From positions 3,477,501-3,541,500 of the forward strand of contig JADJXG010000001.1 of the NCBI GenBank assembly GCA_016715965.1: a stretch of 64,000 nt of DNA, read 5' to 3'. The position numbers and the translations under genes are program-made. The stretch is from Saprospiraceae bacterium (lineage in GTDB: Bacteria; Bacteroidota; Bacteroidia; Chitinophagales; Saprospiraceae). Every line of letters begins with the position of its first letter. Position 1 is the first letter of the stretch. Shown piece after piece: positions 45,113 to 54,281 of the stretch. The notes below the pieces were generated by a model. The model made no database searches. It saw nothing but the letters and a program-made list of their open reading frames with translations, and was not told where the DNA came from.

Positions 45113-46513
45113 ATGAATAAGTTTGATATTATTGTAATTGGCTCAGGGCCAGGAGGATATGTAGCTGCCATCCGCGCATCACAGTTGGGCAAAAATGTGG
45201 CCATCGTGGAAAGAGAATCTTTGGGAGGTATCTGTCTTAATTGGGGTTGCATACCCACTAAAGCGCTTCTTAAATCTGCCCAGGTGTTTGAATATTTAAA
45301 GCATGCTGAAGAATATGGGATAAAGCTTGGAGATGCCAAAGCGGACTTTGGTCAAATGGTGAAACGCAGTAGAAATGTAGCAGATGGAATGAGTAAAGGC
45401 ATTCAATTTCTGATGAAAAAAAATAAAATTCAGGTTATATATGGAACTGCAAAATTGACAAAATCCAAATCGATTGAGGTCACGGATGCCGCAGGTAAAA
45501 AATCAAGCTATCAAGCAGATCATATTATTCTTGCAACCGGCGGAAGGGCTAAGGAACTTCCAAATTTGCCGATTGATGGTGTCCATGTAATTGAATACAG
45601 AAAAGCGATGAGTTTGGATAAATTACCAAAGAAGATGGTTGTTGTTGGAGCAGGAGCGATTGGAGTTGAATTTGCGTATTTTTACTCTGTACTTGGTACG
45701 GAGGTCACGATTGTTGAATTTATGGAGCAAGGGTTGATGCCCAGGGAAGATGCAGATATAAGCAAAGAATTGTCCAAAATTTTTAAGAAAAAAGGAATCA
45801 ATACTTTGGCTAATACCTCAGTAGAAAAAATTGAAAAAACCAAATCGGGGATTAAGGTAATTACCAGAGATCGCAAGGATGGCAAGGAACAGGTCTTAGA
45901 GTGTGATGTGGTACTTTCTGCTGCAGGAGTCAGCCCCAATCTACAAGGAATTGGAGCTGAAGATCTGGGCATTGCCTTTGAAAATGGGCTTGTCAAAGTT
46001 GACCAATATTACAAGACGAATGTAGCAGGAATTTACGCCATAGGTGACATTGTACCCGGACCTGCTCTTGCGCATGTAGCGAGTGCAGAAGGCATCACTT
46101 GTGTCGAAGCAATATGCGGGCACCATCCGGAACCGATTGATTACCACAATATACCAGGTTGCACCTATTGTTCACCTGAAATTGCATCAGTTGGCATGAC
46201 AGAAGCTTCCGCGATTGCTGCCGGATATGAGATCAGGGTTGGTAAATTTCCCTTTTCTGCATCAGGTAAAGCAAGCGCATCGGGTGCAAAGGAAGGATTT
46301 GTCAAAGTGATCTATGACAAAAAATATGGAGAACTATTGGGAGCTCACATGATTGGCATGAATGTGACAGAAATGATTGCAGAAATTGTGGTTGCAAGGA
46401 AACTGGAAACTACCGGACAAGAAATACTAAAATCCATTCACCCCCACCCCACCATGTCAGAAGCGGTTATGGAGGCCACAGCTGCCGCCTACGGTGAAGT
46501 TATTCATTTGTAA
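45113..46513 (+). CDS. lpd: dihydrolipoyl dehydrogenase
   Basis: 466 residues. The FAD-binding start DIIVIGSGPGGYVAAIRASQ, the redox disulfide in GGICLNWGCIPTKALL (about residues 34-49), the NAD-binding VVVGAGAIGVEFA (about 177-189) and the C-terminal catalytic His-Glu HPHPTMSEAVMEA (about 443-455) are all present. It is the E3 subunit of 2-oxo acid dehydrogenase complexes. The frame opens seven codons before the ATG at a TTG; ATG 45113 fits the family. No E1 or E2 genes are adjacent. Confidence 0.97.
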   Translation: MNKFDIIVIGSGPGGYVAAIRASQLGKNVAIVERESLGGICLNWGCIPTKALLKSAQVFEYLKHAEEYGIKLGDAKADFGQMVKRSRNVADGMSKGIQFLMKKNKIQVIYGTAKLTKSKSIEVTDAAGKKSSYQADHIILATGGRAKELPNLPIDGVHVIEYRKAMSLDKLPKKMVVVGAGAIGVEFAYFYSVLGTEVTIVEFMEQGLMPREDADISKELSKIFKKKGINTLANTSVEKIEKTKSGIKVITRDRKDGKEQVLECDVVLSAAGVSPNLQGIGAEDLGIAFENGLVKVDQYYKTNVAGIYAIGDIVPGPALAHVASAEGITCVEAICGHHPEPIDYHNIPGCTYCSPEIASVGMTEASAIAAGYEIRVGKFPFSASGKASASGAKEGFVKVIYDKKYGELLGAHMIGMNVTEMIAEIVVARKLETTGQEILKSIHPHPTMSEAVMEATAAAYGEVIHL

Positions 46514-46519
46514 TAAAGT

Positions 46520-49500
46520 TTATCTGATCAGTGTGACATCGCCAGCAATCTTATATTGCTTTCCCAATCTGTCATTGAAGAATATTAAGTAGGTATAAAC
46601 TCCCGGATTGACTGGCCTGCCTTTTGATTCACCAAACCAAGCACCATCTGGCCCATTGGGTTTGCCAGATCTTGATTCAAAAATCAAACCTCCCCATCGA
46701 TCAAATATCTGCATTTTATCAATATGGTCAAATCCCAAATCTGTAAATAAATTGAAATAATCATTCACACCATCTCCGTTTGGTGTAAAGACGTTGGGGA
46801 CCCAATAACCGGATTTGCCGATAACAATTGCCTGATATTGATATTCACATCCATATTCATCTATACCTATGGATGTTAAGTATTGCAATCCATCTCGTGC
46901 AACTATTTGAAATTTATAACAAGTATCGCATTGAGATTCGTCCTTTTGAGACCATTGAATTTTAAGTTTATCTGAAATCAAATTAACTCCTCCAAAATTC
47001 AAGTTCGCCGTATCCCCTACAAACATAAAAACTGTATCCAAGCCCAGATCCAAAGTTACATTTCCCTTTCTCTCGATTTGAAAATCATACTCAACAGGAC
47101 AAGCCTGATCATCCAAAATCAACAATTCGTAGTCTCCGGGTATTAAATTATCCAATACAAGATTTTCCGGTTCTACACTTTGTCCATTTAATAAGTATCG
47201 AAAAGGTGGCTTTCCTCCACTCTGATGTCTAATTTTTAGACTTCCTTTATCCTGAAAGCAGTACAAATCTTCTTTATCAAATTCAAAACAAAAACATTCT
47301 GGCTCCAAAATCTCAAATCCCCTTCTTGTAATGCAGCCCAGCTGATCGCGAATAAAAACATCATAGACTCCGGGGGCTAGGCTATCCAGCAATAATTCTT
47401 TAGACCCATTGGACCAACTTACCTCAAAAGGAGGATAAGCCCCAAATAATCTCAATTGTATTTGTGCATCGGACTGACCAAAACATTTAATTGGTCTTAC
47501 CAGAGCTTCGGCTTCCAACATAGGGGCAATGCGGAGCTTAAGTTCAATAATTGAATCGCAATTGTTTATTGATTTTTCGGTGAAGAGATAGTTTCCAGCT
47601 TTGTCAATCATTTGCCCATTGATTCGAATCGATTCTCCGTAGCAAATGGTTGTATCAATGAGTTGTGTGGTCACAGGAGCAATGGACAAGGACAATCTAA
47701 ATATACTGTCACATCCAAGAGGACTCGGAACTTTTACTTCGTAATCACCTGACATATTGTAATCAGTTCCCCTGAAATGAAATGAATTTTGCTCACATAT
47801 TGTCGTATCAAGTTGCTCAATGTAAGCAGGAATGGTCTTAAGCTCAAGTTCATAAAATTCATCACAACCCAAAGCATTTTTTTCTGAGAACAGGTATGTG
47901 CCTGCCGATTGAAAGGATTTGCCCCATATTTCAAGCACAGTCCCTTCGCAAATTAAAGCATTGGCACGGTGATACTCAGATGGGTTAATTCTCAAATTGA
48001 GATCAATGATACTATCACATCCATTTGAATTTTTCAAATATATCTTATATAGACCTTCCTTGTCAAACCGAACCTGGTCAATGATCAAATAATCACCATC
48101 GCATATTAAAGTATCGAAGCTTACAAAATCAAGTTTGTTCACTTGCAATACCAGTCTGCTAAGGCTATCACAACCAAATTGATTCATATTCCATTCATCA
48201 AACTGGCCAGATTTAAAATAAAATTGATTACCAAATTGAATGCTGTCTCCTTCACAAATTCGATGGTAATCAATGACAAAATCTGTACGTAAAAACTGGA
48301 GAGAAATAGAAACAAGGCTATCACAGCCATTGGCCGAAACATACCAATAATCATACTTGCCATTTTGGGTCAAAGTATCCCTCCCTACAATGAAATAATC
48401 ACCCAAGCACAGTCCGGTGTCAATATTGTTCTGAATGAAATCAATGTGTTTTATGCGAATATCTAAAACGGAATCACAGCCCTCCTGAGACCTTAAAATT
48501 TGTTGAAAAATCCCTGGGTTTGGGAAATCAGTTCCATTGATTTGTATTGTTGTGTTTCGACATACTGCCGTATCAATCAAAAAAGATTTGGGTTGAGCAA
48601 GTTTGAGATCTATATAAATAGTGCTGTCACAGCCAGTTTTTTTCTTTTTTACAAAGGTGTACAATCCCTCTTTGTCTATTTTGGTTCCTTCAACTTCTAG
48701 GTAATCTCCCTCACACAATACGGTATCAATGAAGTGAAACGAATGATCTAATTGATAAAGGAAAGCGTTGCTCAGTTCACAATCTGTGCCATCTGAGGCC
48801 CGTAACTGGTATAAACCTTCCTGATCAGTAGGTATAATATAATCGTGACTGGTGGCACCAATAATTGCAATTCCATCTTTGTACCATTGGTATTTAATTG
48901 TAGAAATATTTGATTTCTGGCCCTCCAATTTTACAGTATCCTGACATGGAAGTCCTTTTATGGCAAACTGGAAAGAATCAAATCTGGTGGTTTCCTCTAA
49001 AATTAATTCATCCAGCCAATAAAAATAATTGCCGTCAGTCACCGTACATGCTGGTCCAAGAACGATCGTCTCTACTGGTACATTTGGTCTCAATTTAACC
49101 GTATTTCTTATCCAGCGATTTGCACCGGATATGCCCAATCTGGTCATTTCAAACCATCCGGAATTTGCATATGCTGTTGGGCATAAATAAGGGTTGGGTT
49201 GGCCGTTTCCAAAAGGCAGATTGCTACAATTTGAATTACCAAAAATGGCCATATTGAATAAAAATCGAGGTCCAACATATCCACCCATGAATTCTCTTTC
49301 ACCTCTTCTGCCAAATCCAATCCAAAATTTCAAAGTGTATTCCTTCCCAGGCATCATTGGACTTGTCAGACAGGCTCCGACGTATTCTTTGTAAGGTCCA
49401 AATCCAAGATTCTGAATGTCCAAAAAACCAACAAAACCGTCCCCTGCCGGTAAGGGTAATGGAGGTTGACCTCTTACAGGATCCTTCCAAAAATCACAAA

Positions 49501-49801
49501 TGTTGAAATAATCAGAGGTAGCATTGGAGGCCTGGATCCAATTCTGGCATTTGTACAATTGAGCTGTTGTATCAGGACAGGAATAATAATCCTCAAATGA
49601 TGGGTTTGGAATTAATCCTGAGGGAACAAAAAAGGTATCTCTGATTCCATTGCAAATACAATCAGGATCATTTAAATCAATAAGACCATCTCCATCATCA
49701 TCTATCGCATTGTCACAAATTTCATCCATACGAATCTGCATATTCGCTGGAGGATGATGAAAGAACAAAAGACAACTAACCCAAATGGCTAAAAAAGTCA
49801 T
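46520..49801 (-). CDS. T9SS type B cargo protein with eight 51-residue Cys-paired repeats
   Basis: 1093 residues. A signal peptide (about 1-19) is followed by an acidic calcium-type motif (CDNAIDDDGDGLIDLNDPDC, residues 29-48), a carbohydrate-binding-like beta region (about 60-280), an Ig-like repeat (about 285-350), eight tandem repeats (359-760), SprB-like repeats (about 765-930: SWSNGSKELLLDSLAPGVYDV) and a gliding-motility-associated type B sorting domain (about 1000-1093: VPNVFTPNGDGVNDYF ... NPGVYTYLIFF). Such proteins pass through T9SS to the surface and can serve in adhesion or gliding. No enzyme domain is visible. It ends 6 bp from lpd on the opposite strand. Confidence 0.9.
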   Translation of the reverse strand: MTFLAIWVSCLLFFHHPPANMQIRMDEICDNAIDDDGDGLIDLNDPDCICNGIRDTFFVPSGLIPNPSFEDYYSCPDTTAQLYKCQNWIQASNATSDYFNICDFWKDPVRGQPPLPLPAGDGFVGFLDIQNLGFGPYKEYVGACLTSPMMPGKEYTLKFWIGFGRRGEREFMGGYVGPRFLFNMAIFGNSNCSNLPFGNGQPNPYLCPTAYANSGWFEMTRLGISGANRWIRNTVKLRPNVPVETIVLGPACTVTDGNYFYWLDELILEETTRFDSFQFAIKGLPCQDTVKLEGQKSNISTIKYQWYKDGIAIIGATSHDYIIPTDQEGLYQLRASDGTDCELSNAFLYQLDHSFHFIDTVLCEGDYLEVEGTKIDKEGLYTFVKKKKTGCDSTIYIDLKLAQPKSFLIDTAVCRNTTIQINGTDFPNPGIFQQILRSQEGCDSVLDIRIKHIDFIQNNIDTGLCLGDYFIVGRDTLTQNGKYDYWYVSANGCDSLVSISLQFLRTDFVIDYHRICEGDSIQFGNQFYFKSGQFDEWNMNQFGCDSLSRLVLQVNKLDFVSFDTLICDGDYLIIDQVRFDKEGLYKIYLKNSNGCDSIIDLNLRINPSEYHRANALICEGTVLEIWGKSFQSAGTYLFSEKNALGCDEFYELELKTIPAYIEQLDTTICEQNSFHFRGTDYNMSGDYEVKVPSPLGCDSIFRLSLSIAPVTTQLIDTTICYGESIRINGQMIDKAGNYLFTEKSINNCDSIIELKLRIAPMLEAEALVRPIKCFGQSDAQIQLRLFGAYPPFEVSWSNGSKELLLDSLAPGVYDVFIRDQLGCITRRGFEILEPECFCFEFDKEDLYCFQDKGSLKIRHQSGGKPPFRYLLNGQSVEPENLVLDNLIPGDYELLILDDQACPVEYDFQIERKGNVTLDLGLDTVFMFVGDTANLNFGGVNLISDKLKIQWSQKDESQCDTCYKFQIVARDGLQYLTSIGIDEYGCEYQYQAIVIGKSGYWVPNVFTPNGDGVNDYFNLFTDLGFDHIDKMQIFDRWGGLIFESRSGKPNGPDGAWFGESKGRPVNPGVYTYLIFFNDRLGKQYKIAGDVTLIR
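47522..48727 (-). repeat. eight tandem 51-residue protein repeats (about 153-nt period)
   Basis: Each unit follows DTxxCxG...GxYxxxx...GCDSxxxLxL. The first Cys falls at residues 363, 414, 465, 516, 567, 618, 669 and 720, and the second at 391, 442, 493, 544, 595, 646, 697 and 748. The period is exactly 51 and the Cys-Cys spacing exactly 28 in every copy. Copies are diverged in sequence, so this is an old array under length constraint. Confidence 0.85.
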
Positions 49802-49884
49802 GGGAATTGTTTGATTAATTGGAGTCTAAAATTAAGCTTTTTGTCAATAATATATAAAGAAAATAAATTTACATCAAATTATAG

Positions 49885-49914
49885 TTGCAGTTAATATGTA
49901 AATCACTAAATTTG
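49885..49914 (+). promoter_or_regulatory. predicted promoter of the DUF486-priA pair
   Basis: TTG at 49885-49887, a 19-nt spacer and TAAATTTG at 49907-49914 match the Bacteroidota consensus; the ATG follows 13 nt later. Confidence 0.65.
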
Positions 49915-49927
49915 TGTAATATACAAA

Positions 49928-50299
49928 ATGATGAAAATTACATTTACCCTTGTATTGTTGATCATGTCCAATGCCTTTATGACTTTGGCTTGGTATGGAC
50001 ACCTTAGACATCAAACTTCCGGTCCAATTTCATTGAAGACCATGTTTATCATTGTCTTGGTTTGTTGGGGAATTGCTTTTTTTGAGTATTGCCTTCAAGT
50101 TCCGGCCAACAGAATAGGATTTATTGGCAATGGAGGTCCATTCACATTAATCCAATTAAAAGTGATTCAAGAGGTTATTACACTTTTGGTATTTGTAATT
50201 TTCACCGTTCTTCTTTTTAAAAATGAAAGCTTTTCCAAAAACCATGTTTTCAGTTTTTTATTCCTCATATTGGCGGTTTATTTCGCATTCAAAAAATAG
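49928..50299 (+). CDS. DUF486 / DMT-type small membrane protein
   Basis: 123 residues with four hydrophobic helices. The sequence NAFMTLAWYGHL, then FFEYCLQVPANRIG and LKVIQEVITLLVFV matches the DUF486 family, related in fold to small drug/metabolite transporters. Function is unknown. Two adjacent ATG codons start it. It precedes priA by 14 bp. Confidence 0.85.
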   Translation: MMKITFTLVLLIMSNAFMTLAWYGHLRHQTSGPISLKTMFIIVLVCWGIAFFEYCLQVPANRIGFIGNGGPFTLIQLKVIQEVITLLVFVIFTVLLFKNESFSKNHVFSFLFLILAVYFAFKK

Positions 50300-50313
50300 T
50301 TGCATAGAAAGAA

Positions 50314-52749
50314 ATGAGATTTGCCCGGGTTATCATTCCAATATCAATAGATGGTAGCTTTACCTATCGAATTCCAGAAGAGTTTAATGAAAGAGTTGTG
50401 CCTGGTATCCGAGTGGAGGTTGAATTCGGCAAGAAAAGGCATTACGCAGGTTTGGTGCAGAAAATTGAAGAGAATGAATATTACCCCGACGCAAAGCAAA
50501 TTTTGGATATCCTGGATCAAAAGCCCATAGTCAGCAATGAGCAACTTCGATTATGGGATTGGATCAGTGAATATTATGTCTGCAGCCTTGGAGAAGTAAT
50601 GTCAGCAGCATTGCCAAATGCCTTTAGACTGGCAAGTGAAACTCGAATTTTAAAAGCTGCTGATATAGATTATACCCTATTAAATTTAAGTCCCGAGGAG
50701 TTTTTAGTATTGGAAGCACTTGATTTAAGACACGAACTCAATTTGTCTGACATTTACATTATTCTGCAGAAAAAAAGAATTCTAAAACTCATCAAAGATT
50801 TAAATCAAAAAGGATACATAATCATCAAAGAACAACTGGACAACCAGGAGGATCCAGTTAAACTCAGATGGATCAAGCTGGCCGATAAATATACCAAGGA
50901 CCAAAATAGTTTGAATGAAGCATTGGTCTCTGTGCAGAAAAGTGAATATCAGACCCGTTTTCTGCTCTGTTATTTGGCAGAAAAAAAAGATTATGGATGG
51001 ATTAAATCCAATGAAATCAGCAAACTATCCGGCAGTGATGGCACAATCACCAAAGCTTTGGTGAAGAAGGGAATTTTCATCGAAGTATTCATGGATAAGT
51101 ACAAAATACCAGATATTAAACCAGTGGGCCTTAAATTGGAATTATCCACACCTCAAAAAAAGGCCAAGGAAGAACTTCTGGATGTTTTGCGTTCAAAAGG
51201 CATCGCATTGCTAAAAGGAGTAACCGGTAGCGGAAAAACTCAAGTGTATCTAGACATCATAAAGGACTACATCGCTGAAGGAAAGCAAATATTGTATATG
51301 GTCCCTGAGATTGCGCTTACTTCACAACTGGTAAACAGAGTAAAACAATATTATCCAGAGCAAACCCTAGAATACCATTCAGGACTAAGCAACAGAGATC
51401 GCTTGTCCGTCTGGAACCAATGTCTCGAAGGTCATCCCTTAATTATTGGTGCCCGCTCCGCTTTGTTTTTACCTTTCTCCAATCTTGGCCTTGTCATTGT
51501 TGATGAAGAGCACGATCCATCTTACAAACAAAATGAGCCATCCCCAAGATACAACGCAAGAGATTCAGCTATGATGCTTACCCAATACTATGCAGCCCAT
51601 TTGATACTTGGATCAGCTACACCATCCCTTGAAAGTTATCAATTGAGCTTACAGGACAGAATTGGAATGGTTAGACTTGATGAGCGTTTTGGAGAAGGTC
51701 AATTGCCGGAAATCAAAATTATTTCGTTAAAAGAAGCCCGTAAAAAGGCTCAGCTAAGGGGTAATTTTTCAGAAGAACTAATTTCAGAAATGACAAAGCA
51801 ATTGGAAGGTGGTCAACAAATCCTCGTCTTTAGAAATAGAAGGGGATACAGCCCGCTATTGCAATGCAGTTCATGTCAATGGGAATCAACATGTCAACAA
51901 TGCGATCTTAATTTGACTTTTCATAAGTACCAGCAATTGCTTAAATGTCATTTATGTGGATTGACGCAAAGTCTTCCCAGTCATTGTCCGGAATGCGGAA
52001 AGGAAAATTTAAAACTGATGGGTTTTGGTACCGAAAAAATTGAAGAGGAACTCAGAGAAATTTTTCCAGATAAAATTATTGCCCGTTTTGACCAGGAATC
52101 TGCAAGAACCAGATCAAGACAAATTCAAATTATGGAAGACTTCCAAAACAAAGAAATTGATATTCTTGTAGGAACTCAAATGATAGCGAAGGGATTGGAT
52201 TTCGACCATGTAGGTTTGGTCGTCATAGTGCAGGCTGATCAGATTTTGCATTTTCCTGATTTCAGAGCTCATGAGAGGGCCTTTCAATTGATGACACAAG
52301 TCAGCGGACGATCTGGCCGAAGGAACTTGAAGGGGAAAGTACTTATTCAGGCATATCGCACTGATCACCCAATATTAAAAGACGTAATGGAACAAGAATT
52401 TACAGGAATGTCGGAACGGGAAATGAAGGAAAGAGCATATTTCCATTACCCGCCATTTGTCAAACTTATCAGAATCGTAGTGAAACATGTCAAGTTGCAA
52501 ATCACAGAAAATGTGAGTGAAACCTTGGCAAGGAGGCTAAGAAATAAATTGGGGAATCGCATATTAGGCCCTGCAGAACCTACCATTTCAAAGGTAAAAG
52601 GAGCCTATGCGAGAGAAATATTTATTAAAATTGAACGAAATCAAGAGAAGCTAAAAGAAGTAAAAAGTCTCCTGAAGAATTTAATCCATGAATTAAAAAG
52701 AGAAGAAGGTAATTACATACGGTTTATCATCGATGTTGACCCCTATTGA
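50314..52749 (+). CDS. priA: primosomal replication restart helicase PriA
   Basis: 811 residues. The 3'-DNA-binding N-terminal domain begins ARVIIPISIDGSFTYRIPEE; the helicase core has Walker A GVTGSGKTQVYL (about residue 303-314), the DEEH box VIVDEEHDPSYK, and the paired zinc sites CSSCQWESTCQQCDLN and CHLCGLTQSLPSHCPECG (about 510-560). It reloads the replisome at stalled forks. Length is usual for the phylum. It converges on purN with 3 bp between the stops. Confidence 0.97.
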   Translation: MRFARVIIPISIDGSFTYRIPEEFNERVVPGIRVEVEFGKKRHYAGLVQKIEENEYYPDAKQILDILDQKPIVSNEQLRLWDWISEYYVCSLGEVMSAALPNAFRLASETRILKAADIDYTLLNLSPEEFLVLEALDLRHELNLSDIYIILQKKRILKLIKDLNQKGYIIIKEQLDNQEDPVKLRWIKLADKYTKDQNSLNEALVSVQKSEYQTRFLLCYLAEKKDYGWIKSNEISKLSGSDGTITKALVKKGIFIEVFMDKYKIPDIKPVGLKLELSTPQKKAKEELLDVLRSKGIALLKGVTGSGKTQVYLDIIKDYIAEGKQILYMVPEIALTSQLVNRVKQYYPEQTLEYHSGLSNRDRLSVWNQCLEGHPLIIGARSALFLPFSNLGLVIVDEEHDPSYKQNEPSPRYNARDSAMMLTQYYAAHLILGSATPSLESYQLSLQDRIGMVRLDERFGEGQLPEIKIISLKEARKKAQLRGNFSEELISEMTKQLEGGQQILVFRNRRGYSPLLQCSSCQWESTCQQCDLNLTFHKYQQLLKCHLCGLTQSLPSHCPECGKENLKLMGFGTEKIEEELREIFPDKIIARFDQESARTRSRQIQIMEDFQNKEIDILVGTQMIAKGLDFDHVGLVVIVQADQILHFPDFRAHERAFQLMTQVSGRSGRRNLKGKVLIQAYRTDHPILKDVMEQEFTGMSEREMKERAYFHYPPFVKLIRIVVKHVKLQITENVSETLARRLRNKLGNRILGPAEPTISKVKGAYAREIFIKIERNQEKLKEVKSLLKNLIHELKREEGNYIRFIIDVDPY

Positions 52750-52752
52750 TCC

Positions 52753-53337
52753 CTAAAAATACCTCATCTCCATTACCAATTTTTCTGTCCATTCGGGGAG
52801 ATATTTATGTTCAAGCTCCTGAACTTTTTTAGCCAACTTTTCAGCATTATCCCTGCGATCGACTTTGCAGGTCGTCTGAAAAATGACCTTTCCCTGGTCG
52901 TACATTTCATTGACATAATGAATGGTGATTCCGGACAATTGATCACCTGCAGATATTACAGCTTGATGTACTGCCAGACCATACATACCCCTTCCACCAT
53001 ATTTTGGGAGAAGAGCCGGATGAATGTTAATCATTCTCCGATCAAACTGTTTTACCAAGAAAGGAGGAATCAACATGATAAATCCTGCCAAAACAATATA
53101 CTCGATGTCGTATAAATTGAGCAGAGAGTTCATATAAGAATTATTGCTCAACAATGATTTATTTACGACAGAGAAAGGAATGCCATGTTCTTCTGCCAAT
53201 TTGACCACAGGAGCTTTGGAAGAGCTGGAAATAATTAATCCGATTTGAATATGAGGGTGTGATTTAAAATGTTTAATTAACTGTTCCGCATTAGATCCTG
53301 TTCCTGAGGCAAATACGGCAATTTTTTTCTTTTTCAT
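52753..53337 (-). CDS. purN: phosphoribosylglycinamide formyltransferase
   Basis: 194 residues. The N-terminal GAR-binding ASGTGSNAEQLI (about 10-21), the catalytic NIHPALLPKYGGRGMYG (about 98-114) and SGITIHYVNEMYDQGKVI (about 132-149) identify the folate-dependent third step of purine synthesis. It is the last gene of the tpiA-to-purN run, 23 bp after porD. Confidence 0.95.
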   Translation of the reverse strand: MKKKKIAVFASGTGSNAEQLIKHFKSHPHIQIGLIISSSSKAPVVKLAEEHGIPFSVVNKSLLSNNSYMNSLLNLYDIEYIVLAGFIMLIPPFLVKQFDRRMINIHPALLPKYGGRGMYGLAVHQAVISAGDQLSGITIHYVNEMYDQGKVIFQTTCKVDRRDNAEKLAKKVQELEHKYLPEWTEKLVMEMRYF

Positions 53338-53360
53338 ACGGGAATATTATAGGTCGAAAA

Positions 53361-54278
53361 TTAGGATTTTATTTGATCGTAAGATGAAGCATTTGAAGGG
53401 TCAATACTGGTCATAGCGTTATGTACCTCTTGTTTCTCAATACCTGTACCTTGTTTAAATATTTCAATAATTTCAGGTCGTTTGGCATTAATAAAGGATT
53501 GCATCAGAAATGTATTGGGATAAGTTTGATCTGTTTGAGCAATCGCTTTGAGCGCACTTACTAAGTCCCTTCTTACCAAGTTCATGTCTACGGATGACTG
53601 ATCAAGCCCCAATCGGTGGTACTCATAAAATGCCCTTCTAAAGGGTTTCATTCTAGGATTATTAAGATTCTCAAATAAAAAAAATCTACTGTTTTTTTTA
53701 CCAGTGTTTGAAGTCCAACTCGGATCGTAACTTTTGGCGTTGGATGGAAGATTGATTAGCATGTTCTGAAGGATGTTCAGATAGGGCTCGCCACCTTCTA
53801 AACTATAACTATCGTAATCCAATGCAAGTATCATGTAGGCATAGAATGTCATCACAGCGGACAAATTATCCGTAAACACTTCCCTATTGTTCTCCATAGG
53901 TCTAAATGGATCAAAAAGTATAGGGACATCCTTTTCGGTAAATTGGACCAACATTGTCTCATAGCTTGATTTAAAAACCGGTCTGAAAGATTGGATGGTC
54001 AAATCACAAACAAGTTCATTGTTTCCTTTGTCTTGTTTAATGGAAATTTGTAAATTGGCTCTTATTCGTTCGTGTGGCTCATATTTATCGTTGGTCCACC
54101 TTTGATCGTTTAAAAACTCTTTCACCATATTTTCTAATTGTTCAAAGGTCTTGCGATCTGTCAAATTTGCAGCGTTACCGATCACTTTTACTCCGATGTT
54201 GAGTTCCTGCGAAACCAGATCGTTTCTTTGAAAAACAAAAATGCAGAACAATAGAATAAAATAATTGCTTAGAGTCAT
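53361..54278 (-). CDS. porD: T9SS-associated protein PorD (DUF4835)
   Basis: 305 residues with a signal peptide (about 1-24, cleavage after FQRNDLVSQ-like region) and the DUF4835 core: QELNIGVKVIGNAANLTDRKTF, LQISIKQDKG, YYAYMILALDYDS-like FYAYMILALDYDSYSLEGGEPY. PorD is a periplasmic protein linked to type IX secretion. It follows coaBC after 3 bp, its usual place in Bacteroidota. Confidence 0.9.
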   Translation of the reverse strand: MTLSNYFILLFCIFVFQRNDLVSQELNIGVKVIGNAANLTDRKTFEQLENMVKEFLNDQRWTNDKYEPHERIRANLQISIKQDKGNNELVCDLTIQSFRPVFKSSYETMLVQFTEKDVPILFDPFRPMENNREVFTDNLSAVMTFYAYMILALDYDSYSLEGGEPYLNILQNMLINLPSNAKSYDPSWTSNTGKKNSRFFLFENLNNPRMKPFRRAFYEYHRLGLDQSSVDMNLVRRDLVSALKAIAQTDQTYPNTFLMQSFINAKRPEIIEIFKQGTGIEKQEVHNAMTSIDPSNASSYDQIKS

Positions 54279-54281
54279 AAG

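Noticed and set aside
47522..48727. The 153-nt periodicity considered as a DNA-level satellite or CRISPR-like array
   Set aside because: The units are diverged at DNA level and coherent only as protein repeats; there are no identical repeats with unique spacers anywhere in the window.
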